Part shown: one piece after another, positions 1-10,840 of the stretch
How the letters are laid out: every line of letters begins with the position of its first letter
Position numbering within the stretch: position 1 is the stretch's first letter
NCBI GenBank assembly: GCA_963971285.1
Contig: OZ020248.1
Coordinates: forward strand, 14,818,001 to 14,882,000
Source: Astropecten irregularis
Taxonomy: Eukaryota > Echinodermata > Asteroidea > Paxillosida > Astropectinidae
Direction of reading: 5' to 3'
DNA: 64,000 nucleotides
The notes under the pieces: generated by a model
What the model saw: only the letters and a program-made list of their open reading frames with translations
Told to the model about the DNA's origin: nothing
The model's database searches: none
Made by a program: the position numbers and the translations under genes

Positions 1-199
1 CAACATTAACCTACATACACCGAAGCAGAGATTAAAGCCGAACTTGAATGCGTGTGCATGTATGGATGCGTGCACAGTGAGCACAAGGTTGACGGATGAA
101 CGCTTGTCAGCAGCTAATGTTTACGGTTCGTTCTCGTTCCCGGAAGTTTGGAAATGATCTACATGTAGTACCTCTACGCTCCCTTTGAGTCGGTCATAT

Positions 200-457
200 G
201 GGCGTTTTGCGAAACGGACGCCCAGGCTCCGGCTCCATTTCGTGAGTCCATTCTAAAATAACGGGTATCAAAATAAAGGCTTTTGGCTGCGATTCGGAAG
301 TAGATTCTCGGGTCGAATAGGAAAACAGAGCTTCAGCTTCAATAAAAAACCAAACCTACATTTTCAGCGTATTATGGATGTCAGAGCTGGAGCCTGAGCC
401 TGAGCCTGAGCCTTAGCCTTAGCCTGAGGCTAAGCCTAAGTCTAAGCCTAAGTCTAT
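200..457 (+). mobile_element. Family G element (GGCTCA-hexamer ends)
   Basis: The left end is GGGCGTTTTGCGAAACGG. The core includes AGGCTTTTGGCTGCG, AGCTTCAGCTTCAAT and TGGATGTCAGAGCTGGAGCC. The right end is a run of GCCTGA/GCCTAA hexamers. Five further copies carry the same core. Confidence 0.8.
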
Positions 458-560
458 GTGCAATTATTAAGAGATACTCTCTCCTTTGGATTTGTGCAAT
501 CTATCTTTTTATTCCGCCATTGAACTGCAAGTCCTACAACAAGTCACTGGATTTCGAAAC

Positions 561-935
561 TTAAAGGGAGGGTACAGAAATGGTAAGACAAAATACACTT
601 CATGATCACAGATTCACATAAAACTTACACAGTATAATGGTGATGATAGGAGAAAACATCCCATGAAATGTTTTTGTCTGAAATGCCATATTCGTTGAGA
701 AATAAATGAAACTATTTTCCGATTGGAATAAATCGCTTCGAAGCGTTTTATTCATCCGTTGAAATGTGTACAGTTCTCTGTACACGGGTTTTCACTATTT
801 TCTCGTGACCCAGATGGCTGATTGACCTCAAACTTCTACAGGTTTGTCAGTTAAGGTATATGATGGATTACATAATGTGCTTTCACTGTCAGCAACGGGT
901 TTGTCGCAAAAACCAGTTCTGTACCATCCCTTTAA
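561..935 (+). mobile_element. TTAA-flanked MITE, family E
   Basis: The ends are TTAAAGGGAGGGTACAGAA and its near-perfect inverse TTCTGTACCATCCCTTTAA. The interior contains TTTTCTCGTGACCCAGATGG and related words that match the family B arm, so E is a distant member of the same group. No coding capacity is visible. Confidence 0.75.
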
Positions 936-1573
936 ATCTGTCTCAAAAGCTGAACGGCACAAAAACAGAAACATGCAAAAAAAGGTTTTTAGCAAAAACA
1001 GATGACAGCAAAACTACAGCACACGAAAAAAAGGCCGAAGAAACTGGAAAATTGGAACAATTATCGAGGAGCGAAGGTGTAGAGTGCGAAGATTGGAAGT
1101 GATTCGGCGGTCGGGAATTCGCAAAAGCTACCATTAGAACCCACGCGTCTATGGAGAAAGATGTACCCCACGTGCGATAGAAATTCAATGACCACGCGGG
1201 GAAAATAGTCAATAACTGCCGTCCTAGATACTAAGGTCAGATGGTTGGATTGTCCACGGACGATTTTCATCCAGACTTCTCTTGCCCAGTCGCCAAGGCA
1301 TGCATGATTTATGATGGTTAATAACGGACAGCACTCACCCCACGCCGCTCGGTTACTTTGCCCCAAAAAAGTCCAGTGCGGACAGGGCTTTAAGCATGCA
1401 AACTCTTCCTTGATCAAACAGGATAACCTATACCTAATGTTCATGTGATGTTTACTGCTTTTGACTTGTATTTGGCCATTGTTTGCTGAGCATAACATTC
1501 GCAAGGTGTTTTGGCTGGCATACTGATTTTATTTACCAATTTTTTGGTGCTTAAGCAAATTTTGGTGCTTGAG
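936..1573. other. Unannotated intergenic stretch
   Basis: No gene or repeat recognised. Open frames on the minus strand of up to 147 codons lack domains and a coding-like composition. TTTTGGTGCTTAAGCA and TTTTGGTGCTTGAGCA form a short direct repeat at 1543-1575. Confidence 0.6.
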
Positions 1574-1716
1574 CACTCTGGTGTTTCCCTCCCACCTCTA
1601 AAACTGTATCTTCTTCTCATCATCTTTCCATAAAAAGGTTTCATCAGGCTTTCGAGCTACAGTGCCTAGGGTGCTTTTGAGGAATCCTTGGTGTCATCAC
1701 CAGAAATAAATAAATC
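1574..1716 (+). mobile_element. SINE family S2, 5'-truncated copy
   Basis: It matches the 16.4-kb SINE from CTCCCACCTCTAAAACT through TTTCATCAGGCTTTCGAGCT and the 3' end CACCAGAAATAAATAAAT. The tRNA-like head is missing, as expected of 5'-truncated retroposed copies. Confidence 0.8.
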
Positions 1717-2109
1717 ATGTGTATAAACCGACTGCCAGCTTTAAAGAAAAAGCACACCCTGTATGTTTTCATCTTTTAGACGGCGGAATCTAAGCCAAAG
1801 TTTCGCCAAAGTCTCTCGGTAATATATTGGACCAGGACCTGGCGACGCAGCAGTGAGATATATTATTACCACTCTCTCTGACAATGAGCTAATTTCTTTC
1901 CGTCTGTGTAACCGTGCACCCCAGGGACGCTGCTTGCTTCCTCTACCCGTAGAAACCCGAGACAAGTCCTGAGAGTTTAATGGTATAAGTCAACAGAAAT
2001 GTTGTCAGGTGACACCGTGCCAGCTTCCCCCGTATTGTACCGGCCACGCCGAGTCACTCACTGCAGCGTGCTAGACCATTATACTCGCACGACATTATCT
2101 GGCCACATA

Positions 2110-2475
2110 TTAAAGGTAGTATCATACTTTGGTAGGAAACCAAAACAGAAATGTTCACAGATTTACGTATAACTCACAGGGTATGAAGATGGTGGTGGTA
2201 GAAATATACCGTTCAACTTTTTCCGCCTGAAATGGTGTATTTATCCAGAAATTAGTAAAACAACGACCGAAAATCTTTTTGATCTTTTAAAATATCAAAA
2301 ATAAACGAGAAGAAGACTTCAGAAATACTGTGGCTGATTTTCACTGTTTTCTAAAAAAGTGGGCACCATATGGGACTGAAATTTTCACAGATGACTGTTA
2401 CTGTATCTGTCTTGATGTTTTTGCCCACGAATCTGTATTTCTTTGATAAAAACCAAAGTATGATTCTACCGTTAA
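2110..2475 (+). mobile_element. TTAA MITE, family A
   Basis: It starts TTAAAGGTAGTATCATACTT and ends AACCAAAGTATGATTCTACC then GTTAA. The centre is the palindromic TTGATCTTTTAAAATATC. The right arm has GTGGGCACCATATGGGACTG. A family B element begins immediately after its right TTAA. Confidence 0.85.
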
Positions 2476-2789
2476 TAAAGGTATAATATATGATTCTTAA
2501 AGGTCACAGAACAGCACTCACACTTTGTCTAATACAGCAGTACATGAAATGATGCACCTGTGAACATTTGAGCTCAATCGGACGTCTGAGAAAATAGCGA
2601 AAACCCGACTAATTTTTTCTTATAAAACATAAACTAATTTCTGAATAAATACGACATTTCAGGCGGAAATGCTTTAACGGTATGTTTTACCAGCACAATC
2701 TTCATACCACACTTATTAAAGGTTATACGTAAATCTGTGAACATTCCTGTTCGGGTATATGTTTCCAATCCTTTGCTGTACCTTTTAAA
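2476..2789 (+). mobile_element. TTAA MITE, family B
   Basis: It begins TAAAGGTATAATATATGATT, carries AGGTCACAGAACAGCACTCA and GAGCTCAATCGGAC, and ends with GCTGTACCTTTTAA. The right half (TTTCAGGCGGAAATG onward) is homologous to the left half of family A in inverse orientation. It abuts an A copy on the left. Confidence 0.8.
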
Positions 2790-2854
2790 ATATGGCACAA
2801 GAACATACTCACTCGTTTCAACAGCGCCATCACTAGATAAACAAAAAAGTCTTT

Positions 2855-3106
2855 AGGGCCTTTCTCTAGATCAAAGCTCGGCTCCTGCTCCGGCTTCGTT
2901 TCCGTCTGTCATCCATATGCTGAAAATATAGGTTGCGGTTCTTCATTGAAGCTGAAGCTCCGTTTTCTTTTTCAAACCAGAGAATCTACTTCCGAACCGC
3001 AGCCAAAAGTCTCTATTTTGATACCCGTAATTTTAAAATTGGATTCATGAAATGGAGGCGGAGCCTGAGCCTGAGCTGAGCTTTGAGAAAAGCCCTAGAT
3101 CTAAAG
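2855..3106 (-). mobile_element. Family G element
   Basis: Inverse orientation. The core has CATCCATATGCTGAAAATAT, TTCATTGAAGCTGAAGCTCC and GGCGGAGCCTGAGCCTGAGC. The termini are a variant, AGGGCCTTTCTC and GAGAAAAGCCCTAG. Confidence 0.75.
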
Positions 3107-3202
3107 GCCGTGATGAGACCTAGCTTTTTTATTGAGAAATAAACTGTGTACCGGTTGGCAGGTGAACGGCAACATGTTACCCAAACATTCCATGTTGTCG
3201 AC

Positions 3203-3643
3203 TTAAAGGTAGTATCATACTTTGGTAAGAAGCCGAAACAGAAATGTTCACAGATTTATGTATAACTTACAGGGCATGAAGATGGTGCTGTTAGAAACAT
3301 ACCGTTAAAGCTTTTCCGCCTGAAATGGTGTATTTAGCCAGAAATTAGTAAAACAACGACCGAAAATCTGTTTGATCTTTTAAAAGATCAAAACTAAAAG
3401 AGAAAAGACTTGAGAAATACTGTGGCTATTTTTCACTGTTTTCTCAAAAAGTGGGCACCGTATGGGACTGAAATTTTCACACATGATTGTTACTTTTAGA
3501 TTTTATTTTTTTTAATTTTTTTTTTTTTTAAATGGGCACCGTATAGGACTGAACTTTTTATAGATGATTGTTACTCTATCTGTCTTGATATCTTTGCCCA
3601 TGAATCTGTATCTCTTTGATAAAAACCAAAGTATGATATTAAA
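3203..3643 (+). mobile_element. TTAA MITE, family A, with internal duplication
   Basis: It starts TTAAAGGTAGTATCATACTT and ends CCAAAGTATGATATTA. Near 3460-3590 the right-arm segment GGGCACCGTATGGGACTGAA is present twice, separated by a T-rich tract at about 3497-3530, which makes this copy longer than its relatives. The last bases of the right TIR are lost. Confidence 0.8.
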
Positions 3644-4389
3644 CCTGTTCATGTATAGGCATATAGGCCTATTCAGATGATAATGTCTTCTTCTTTCACG
3701 TGTTCTTCGTGGGGTGTTTGGTTCTCAACAAATTAAAACACTTTTTTAGAACCATTTTAGTTCAAACTGATGATTAATGTTTGCTTTGCAATTATGGTTT
3801 CGGCCGCCATCTTGTGTGGTTCAAAAACATCGGGTCCTAACGATGGGGCTTTGGTGTCGAAGCGACCGCCCATGCACAATGCTATAACGGCTGTATCTCC
3901 CACTGCATCACAACCCTGCCGTTGAATGATAACACATTTGGGCATGGTTATGTTTCCGTGAACTCAGTCACGTTCTGACTGCAACTCGGCCGCGCGCATA
4001 ACATCTTTCAATCATTCAACAGTTTTCCCCCAGAATGCGGTCGGCAAAATCAGACAAGAAAGATGTTTGTCGAGCAAGCATGCAATATGCCTCAGAAGAA
4101 AGAGAATAACAAATAGCAAATGCCAAAGCAATAAAAGATGAAGTAATCATTACAGCATGTCGGGAAATGGAGACTTAGGCTTGTAAGGAAAATGCCATTA
4201 ACTAGATATAAATGGATGGACCAGGATCGGCATTGTAGTAACAGAAATGGCGGGAAAAGGCAACATTGGATACAAAATGCTTTTAGTGTATTCTACTTTA
4301 TCAGGAGGCAAAGTCACAGCTAGGGAGCACACGAACACAAAAGCGAAAATGTGAAATCGTTTTGGTAAGCGAATACGTTTAAGTCCTAT
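3644..4389. other. Unannotated intergenic stretch
   Basis: Nothing recognised; mixed-composition unique-looking DNA between two family A copies. Confidence 0.6.
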
Positions 4390-5118
4390 TTAAAGGTAGT
4401 ATCATACTTTGGTAAGAAACCAAAACAGAAATGTTTACCACATATTTACGTATAACTTACAGGGTATGAAGAATTGAGGATGGTGGTGGTAGAAACATAC
4501 CGTTACATTTTTGTTCCACCTGAAATGGTGTATTTATCCAGAAATTAGTAAAACAACGACCGAAAATCTTTTTGATCTTTTATAAAATATCAAAAATAAA
4601 AGAGAACAGACTTAAGAAATACTGTGGCCTTTTTTCACTGTTTTCTCAAGCATCGTATGGGACTGAAATGTTCACAGATGACTGTTACTGTATCTTTCTT
4701 GATATTTTTGCCCATGAATCTGAATTCTTTGACAAAAACCAAAGTATGATATTAGGCCATAAAAAAATTGTTGTATTGGAGGAACGGAGGGTTGGAAAAT
4801 AGGGTAGGGCGGGCGGATTTTTTCTTTTTTTTAATTTAATTTTTCCTGGGGTATTAAATGCTTTTTCCCCTGTATATCACAGTATTTGACGAGTCGAATA
4901 AAGACAAGAAATGACATAACAACTTTAACCAGTCTGGTTTCCATCTTTTGCTCCTTTTAAGCTTTTATTCTGCATACAAATTAGCGAATTTTTTTTTTGA
5001 TTTTTTTTTTCCCGATTTCTTTTTTTGTTTTTTGTTGGTTTAAAATGTTTACGGTCGGGGCATATTTTTGGGTCGGGCGGGTTACGCCAATACAATTTTT
5101 TTATGGCCTTACCTTTAA
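4390..5118 (+). mobile_element. TTAA MITE, family A, split by a nested element
   Basis: The left end is TTAAAGGTAGTATCATACTT at 4390. The A sequence runs to GTATGATATTA at 4754 and resumes as TTACCTTTAA at 5109-5118. The two pieces together rebuild the usual A right end GATATTACCTTTAA. The interruption is the element at 4755-5108. Confidence 0.85.
4755..5108. mobile_element. Harbinger/Tourist-like MITE nested in family A
   Basis: The 354-bp insert has ends GGCCATAAAAAAATTG and CAATTTTTTTATGGCC, with the inverted match continuing through a TGTATTGG/CCAATACA block. It is flanked by the 3-bp target duplication TTA (4752-4754 and 5109-5111). A TWA target duplication with GG-starting TIRs is typical of PIF/Harbinger elements. 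The interior has long T/A runs and no coding frame. Confidence 0.8.
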
Positions 5119-5632
5119 ATAATGGGTAGGCCGACTTCATGTGTAGATACAAGATTCTGTTCCAATACTTAAGCAGCGAAATCAGTTGATGTCAGACGTT
5201 GAAGCCTGATGAAATGTGGTTATGTTAGAGCATGCATAATGTTTTCAGAAGACGAAAGAATTAAGGAAACTAGAACATTGACAAGAGTTAGTCCGATGAC
5301 ATTTCATGGTATGAATATCTGACGATGATGGTGGTAGCTATCCTACTTAAGTTGTTCGTGAGCCAATATGTCAGTTTTATGCCACGAACCGCCGTACTGA
5401 CAAGCATTTTGCCCTAGAAATGATACAGGACAACATCAAGTAATGCACGTTTTAAATTGGTCCCCGAAATAATTTTCCATAAAAAGTCAGTCCTTTAAAC
5501 GCGTGCTCGTAATCCTTCATATTGCAGTGCGATCACGAAGGTTGCCGTTTAATGACGGGGCTTGGTCACCCGTACGGCCCCGCCGTACCGTCTAGTGAAA
5601 GACGCTCAATCACGCCCGTAGCCATTCACAAT

Positions 5633-5950
5633 TTAAAGGTAATATCATACTTTGGTTTTTATCAAAGAAATGCTGAATCGTAGGCAAATATATCATGGAG
5701 GATACAGTAACAATAATCTGCGAAATATTCAGTCCCATACGGTGCCCACTTTTTGAGAAAACAATGAAAACGCTCACATTAAACAGAAAAGACTGAAGAA
5801 ATACTATGGCCGTTTTTTCACTGTTTTCCCCGAAAGTGGGCACCGTATGGGACTGAAATTTTCACAGATGACTGTAACTGTATTTTCGTTAATATATTTG
5901 CCCATGAATCTGTATTTCTTTGACAAAAAAAAGTATGATATTACCTTTAA
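5633..5950. mobile_element. Palindromic (fold-back) derivative of family A
   Basis: Both ends are the right end of family A in opposite orientations: TTAAAGGTAATATCATACTT at the left and TATGATATTACCTTTAA at the right. Each arm of about 135-150 bp carries the GGGCACCGTATGGGACTGAA segment or its inverse. The left arm of a normal A copy is absent. Inverted similarity continues into the flanks: AGCCATTCAC (5620-5629) and GTGAATGGCT (5951-5960). Confidence 0.85.
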
Positions 5951-6384
5951 GTGAATGGCTTGCCGCGAGAGCAGCCATTTCTGTTCTATATGCAGACTAT
6001 TAGCTGCAAATATCACTTTGAATTATTTACTCTTGTGATACCTGTTACGTTCTGATTTTTATAGTGAAAACAGGTTGAGTACACACTGAGATGTAGGTAG
6101 GATCATATAAAATATATAATGTTTTAATGAGATCTTTTTTTAATCGCTTTTTGAGCTTTCATAATTTCAAGATAAGCTCATTACTAATGCATTATAAACA
6201 TCCATTTTCGCCATGAATTTTCGAGAATGAAATTCAGGTCATGTAATTCAATTAAAATTAGATGCGAGGCTTTGATTTGATTAGGTCCACAGACTGCTGA
6301 ATATGACCGTATAGGGAGTGTGAACATGTCGTATTGCCACGTGCGAACATTGCAGTACTTTCGTATCGGCATAATTTCTGTCGT

Positions 6385-6730
6385 CAATTGACGTGGTTAT
6401 TGTCCATTGATTGGGCGACTAAGTGTTGTTATGTCACATTGTCTTATTGTCACGTTGTCATCTGATTCGTACATCGTCAGATTGTCTTCCGGTCTGACTG
6501 TCACCGTAATGTGCAGCTTTCTCAGTCATGTCACATGCTTGTCACAATAGTTGTTTTCGTTAATTGTCATAATTATTGCCCATTGATCGGGCGACATAGT
6601 GTCGTAATGTCACATTGTCATATTTTCATGTTGTCATCTGATTTGTATATCGTCAGATTGTCACCCGGTCTGACTGTCACCGTCATGTGCAGCTTTCGCA
6701 GTCATGTCACTTGCTGTGACGTTCATGCCA
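6385..6730 (+). repeat. 176-bp tandem duplication
   Basis: Blocks such as GTCTGACTGTCACCGTAATG and GTCTGACTGTCACCGTCATG, or GTCCATTGATTGGGCGAC and GCCCATTGATCGGGCGAC, recur exactly 176 bp apart. The two units are clearly diverged. A 32-bp minisatellite follows. Confidence 0.8.
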
Positions 6731-6767
6731 TATGTCACCTTGCTCATGTCGCCTCCTGCAGGGGTCA

Positions 6768-7045
6768 TACCACATGCATGTCGCCTGTTGTCGCGTCCAT
6801 GAAATACACCTGTCGCCTGCTGTCGCGTTCATGCAATATACCTGTCGCCTGCTGTCGCGTCCATGCAATATACCTGTCGCCTGCTGTCGCGTTTATGCAA
6901 TTTACCTGTCGCCTGCTGTCGCGTCCATGCAATACACCTGTCGCCTGCTGTCGCGTCCATGCATTATTCCTGTCACCTGCTGTCGCGTCCATGCAATATA
7001 CCTGTCGCCTGCTGTCGCGTCCATGCAATATACCTGTCGCCTGTC
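6768..7045 (+). repeat. 32-bp minisatellite
   Basis: About 8-9 units of CTGTCGCCTGCTGTCGCGTC plus CATGCAATATAC. The period is 32 bp, not a multiple of three, so it produces open frames in all phases on both strands (one of 240 codons); these are not genes. Confidence 0.95.
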
Positions 7046-7553
7046 TTCATTATAATTATAGCCCGGTTTATTCGTGCCATGCCGTAATCTACATCAGCCT
7101 CTTCCATCCACACAACCCAGCAATAAGCCTTGAAATCCTCCCCCTGTACTCTCTCACGTCATGTACTCTGGATGGCCTGATTACAGTCATCAGTTTCTCC
7201 CAGCGTCCTTGCACTAATAATTACACGCTATAATGAATTTTTTTCGCATACTCTTTGTGCTCTTCATTTTGTTCTCTCTATTTACCTCGCCCTCGCTAAT
7301 TTGCCACGCAGAATTATTCGCGGTTGACCTATTTCGGGTTTTTTTTTTTTCATCTTTTGTTTGCTGCATACATGTGCGTTGGACTGGATGCCCTTGTAAT
7401 ATCGATGATAGCCGTTGTGATTTCTGATATCGGCAGTAGAAGGCGGTATATTTTTAATGACATCGCGTGGAGGGGTTGTGAAGTGATATGACGTGAACAA
7501 TGCCCAGCACATTGTCACCTGCATTGCCGTTATAACATTTACATTAATGAACT
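7046..7553. other. Unannotated pyrimidine-rich stretch
   Basis: Sequence from 7100 to 7380 is C/T-rich with a T run at 7340-7350. No gene seen. Confidence 0.6.
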
Positions 7554-7788
7554 GGGCCCAATTTCATAGAGCTGCTTAGCACCAAAAAAATGCTTAGCAC
7601 AAAAATAGCTTGCCCAATAAAACAAACCAAATTCCATTTGATATTCATGGTCAGCGAACAACAGCCAAAGAACAATCACAAGTGTTACACAACACACGGA
7701 AATGTGTTTGTTAATCCTGTTTTTACTAAGACAGAAATGTCATGCTTAGCGAATTTTTGTGCTAAGCAGCTCGGTGAAATTGGCCCCT
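7554..7788 (+). mobile_element. Family F MITE
   Basis: The ends are GGGCCCAATTTCATAGAGCT and CGGTGAAATTGGCCCC, with AGCTGCTTAGCAC and GTGCTAAGCAGCT next inside. The interior TCAGCGAACAACAGCCAAAG is shared with the copy at 61257-61487. Confidence 0.85.
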
Positions 7789-8151
7789 GGCCTGGCGGTT
7801 ACCGATAAATTGCCCTTTTTTCAGGGGTTCACAATATTGGAACCCGTCGCACTGCCGTGCTGGAAAATGTTCCAAACACGACCCACTTGTGGTTCAAGTG
7901 CGTGTGGCTTTCGCAGCAGGAAAGCCGCAAGGACGCTTGTGCACAAACCTGATATTAAGAGACACTACTGTATGGCATGAATAATTCCCTCTCATTAACT
8001 GAATTGGGAATTGGCGCGAAACATCTTTGTGATTTTTATCTTCAGGTCATTGTCGTTGCTGCTTTAATCCTTGGTTGTTCTTTTCTGTCAACAGATTTTT
8101 TGTCGAGATTAGCTTAGATTTGTGAGTTTTTGTGTTGGGTTGTATTTTATC

Positions 8152-8522
8152 TTAAAGGTGATATCACACTTTGTTGTTGTTTTTTTCAAAGAAATACAGA
8201 TTCATGGGCAAAAATATCAAGGAGGATACAGTAACAGTCATCTGTGAAATTTTCGGTCCCATACTGTGCCGATTTTTTTTAGAAAACAGTGAAAAACAGC
8301 CACAGTATTTCTAAAGTGTTTTCTCTTTTATTGTTGATCTTTTAAAAGATCAAAAAGATTTTCGGTCGTTGTTTTACTAATTTCTGGATAAATACACCAT
8401 TTCAGGCGGAAATATTTTAACGGTAGGTTTCTACTAGCATCATCTTCATACCCTGTAAGTTATACGTAAATCTGTGACCATTTCTGTTTTGGTCTCTTAC
8501 CAAAGTATGATACTACCTTTAA
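8152..8522 (-). mobile_element. TTAA MITE, family A
   Basis: Inverse orientation: TTAAAGGTGATATCACACTT at the left, AAAGTATGATACTACCTTTAA at the right, central palindrome GATCTTTTAAAAGATCAAAA, and the TTTCAGGCGGAAATATTTTA arm. Confidence 0.85.
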
Positions 8523-9388
8523 TCAGCAGATAAATTGAAAATCTTTAACCTACCAGATCATTAGGCAAAATATGCAGCCCTTGAAAATATTAGGCATGTG
8601 CCTCGTTGCTTTGCTAATAGCTTATTGCAAAAAGAAAATGATAATGATTTTTCAATTAACCAGATAATGCATGCAGTCACAATACATGGTACGGTATTTG
8701 ATCAATGCTCCGCATAATTTACCAAATTATGAACAGGAAGCTGTGGTCTCGTTGACATTCTACCTTCAATGAAGTGTCGGATGTTTGTGTGGAGAGCCGT
8801 GACCTTGCTTCGATTCCTGAAATTACCCACGGAACTATCAAGCCACACACTCCCAGTGAGTAAGAAAGGGCAAAAAAACGCGCTCAAAAAGATAGAACAG
8901 CCATTGAGAAATCGTCTGCTTTTTGGCGCGCGCGCCGGGAGAAAGGAAAACGTTGAAAATCAAGGCACGCACTTAATCATAATTGATGGAAGTTGGACTG
9001 AAAACAGCCGTGTCATTGAACTAGGAGGCAGTCCACAGGTTGTGACATTGCATCCATCTCATGAATGAGTTAAGGTCTCTAGCTGAAAGATGATTGATAA
9101 AGTATATCGGGCTAGCAACCTCTTGCAACTTCGATCCCTACTCCTTGTCATTGCAATACAGGCCGTATTCTCACACACACACATGGCAATGTGTTCTTTG
9201 CCCGCCGGACTGAATCGGATATCACCGCGTCCAGGTGGGCCGGCCAGGTCTGGGAGAAGGAGGCTTCAACGGGGGGCCATGCTCTTCGATTTCAGTGCCA
9301 AGGGGAGTGCGATGGCCGTTGGAGATGACCTCCAAGCCTGCGTGTTCGGCGAACCTGTACCATTTTGTTTTGTGTTAATTCATTTGCC
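8523..9388. other. Unannotated intergenic stretch
   Basis: No recognisable gene. A plus frame of 99 codons (8769-9068) and one of 183 codons running into the family J element have no domain signal. Confidence 0.6.
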
Positions 9389-9533
9389 AATGGGAGTTTT
9401 TTGGAGAGTCGGTCTTGAGTCAACAGCGCACGCGCACGCACGCGCAATACAACGCGCGCATGCTCACAATTGCGCAAGCATGGTTTGCGCGTGCGCTGTT
9501 GACTCAAGACCGACTCTCCAAAAGTCTTCCATT
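9389..9533. mobile_element. Family J inverted-repeat element, CG-rich
   Basis: AATGGGAGTTTTTTGGAGAG and GTCTTGAGTCAACAGCGCAC are inverted at the right as GTGCGCTGTTGACTCAAGAC and CTCTCCAAAAGTCTTCCATT. The centre alternates CG and CA (CGCACGCACGCGC). Confidence 0.85.
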
Positions 9534-9939
9534 CTGATCTATTTCCAATCGAGTATTATCACGATAACGGATGTATGCACGAAGTCGCAGGGCACATCAT
9601 TAGCCTCTTTGGCTATTCAATGGCAGCGTCATGTTGTCTAATAGCATAAAAAGGGCTCCTGAATTGTCTCATGTTTCAAGAGACGGGACCAGGTATGGTT
9701 CCCTAAGTGTCGTATTTGGTTACCAGTCTTCTCCCCTGTTAATATCAGAGGTAAGGCCATCTCCTCACCATGAGCAACCGCAGTACCAGCGATCTCTGTT
9801 CATGATATAATGATTCTCCATTTGGTTGATGAGGTGCCGTGTGGCAAATATACAAGTTTTTCATCTCACGACAAAATAGAAGACGCACACTTATCACAGT
9901 TCTCCTGACTTTCCCAATTTCTATCTTAATTCAAATAGT

Positions 9940-10264
9940 ATAAAGACCTTTCTTTAGCAACGTCACAGCCCGAGTTTTTGCTAACCAAGATGGCGGAAAC
10001 TAGCCGTCAAAGCCAGGCATACAAAAATAACCACAATTTGAACACAATTTATATACATCGTTTCATAAATGTTGAAATATATTAATGAATGTAATGGAAA
10101 CAACACAAGCAATGGTTGTATGAATTTGTACAGCTATGGAAAGTTATGTTGAATTTGGTCACGCCGTCTGTCAAGAAGACGAACTGATTTGCAACACTTG
10201 GCCGCCCATGCAAAGTATTGCCAGCCAGCATGTCAGTGTTTGTAAACAAAATAAAGGTCTATGA
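9940..10264 (+). mobile_element. Family M element, copy 1
   Basis: The ends are ATAAAGACCTTTCTTTAGC and AAAATAAAGGTCTATGAT. The interior includes CCGAGTTTTTGCTAACCAAG, AAAATAACCACAATTTGAAC and CGTCTGTCAAGAAGACGAAC, as in two other copies. Confidence 0.85.
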
Positions 10265-10308
10265 TACACGCTATATACCTATCTCCCCAGTCTCCGCCCA
10301 GCCTTTCC

Positions 10309-10840
10309 TTAAAGGTACAGGATTGGTTACATACCCAATGTTCACAGATTTACGTAGAACTTTCAAAGTATAAAGATGGTGATGGTAGAAACATACCGTT
10401 GAAATTTGTCTGCCTGAAATGCACGTATTTATCCAGAAAAGAGTAAAAACCAATGACCAAACTTATTTAAAAAGAGATTTTTCTTTTAATACTGTGGCCG
10501 ATATTTTCTCAAAAAGCGGGCACCGTATGGGACTGAAAGGGTTTGAAGATGTTTCTAGTAGAAACATATCATTGGAATATTATTTCCGCCTGAAATGGTG
10601 CATTTATCAAGAAAAAAGGTCAAACAAAGACCGGAAACAGTTTTGATCTCCGGGTAAGATCAAAACTATTTTTTATCTTTTATAAGAAAAATTGAGTCGG
10701 TTTTTCGGTATTTTCTCTTGGCTCAGATGTCGGATTGAGCTCAAATTTTCAGTCAGGTATATAATTTCATACACATGCTGAATCAGACAAAGTGTGAGTG
10801 CTGTTCTGTGGCCTTTACCAATCATGTATTGTACCTTTAA
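10309..10840 (-). mobile_element. Chimeric A/B TTAA element
   Basis: From the left: a B-type end (TTAAAGGTACAGGATTGGTT), the arm shared by A and B with GGTAGAAACATACCGTT, an A-specific segment CTCAAAAAGCGGGCACCGTA, then a second copy of the shared arm and a B-specific end finishing TGTATTGTACCTTTAA. It looks like a fusion of a deleted A with a B copy, by recombination or nesting. Confidence 0.75.

Noticed and set aside
1061-1504. 147-codon minus-strand open frame
   Set aside because: No recognisable domain, AT-rich codon use like the surroundings, and no splice or polyadenylation context.
6768-7045. CRISPR-like array
   Set aside because: The 32-bp units are directly adjacent with no unique spacers, and the sequence is eukaryotic.
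6511-7233. 240-codon plus-strand open frame
   Set aside because: It is produced by the 176-bp duplication and 32-bp minisatellite, whose units keep several frames open on both strands.
9090-9641. 183-codon plus-strand open frame
   Set aside because: Its second half is the CG-rich family J inverted repeat (HAHARAIQRAHAH region); the first half shows no domain.
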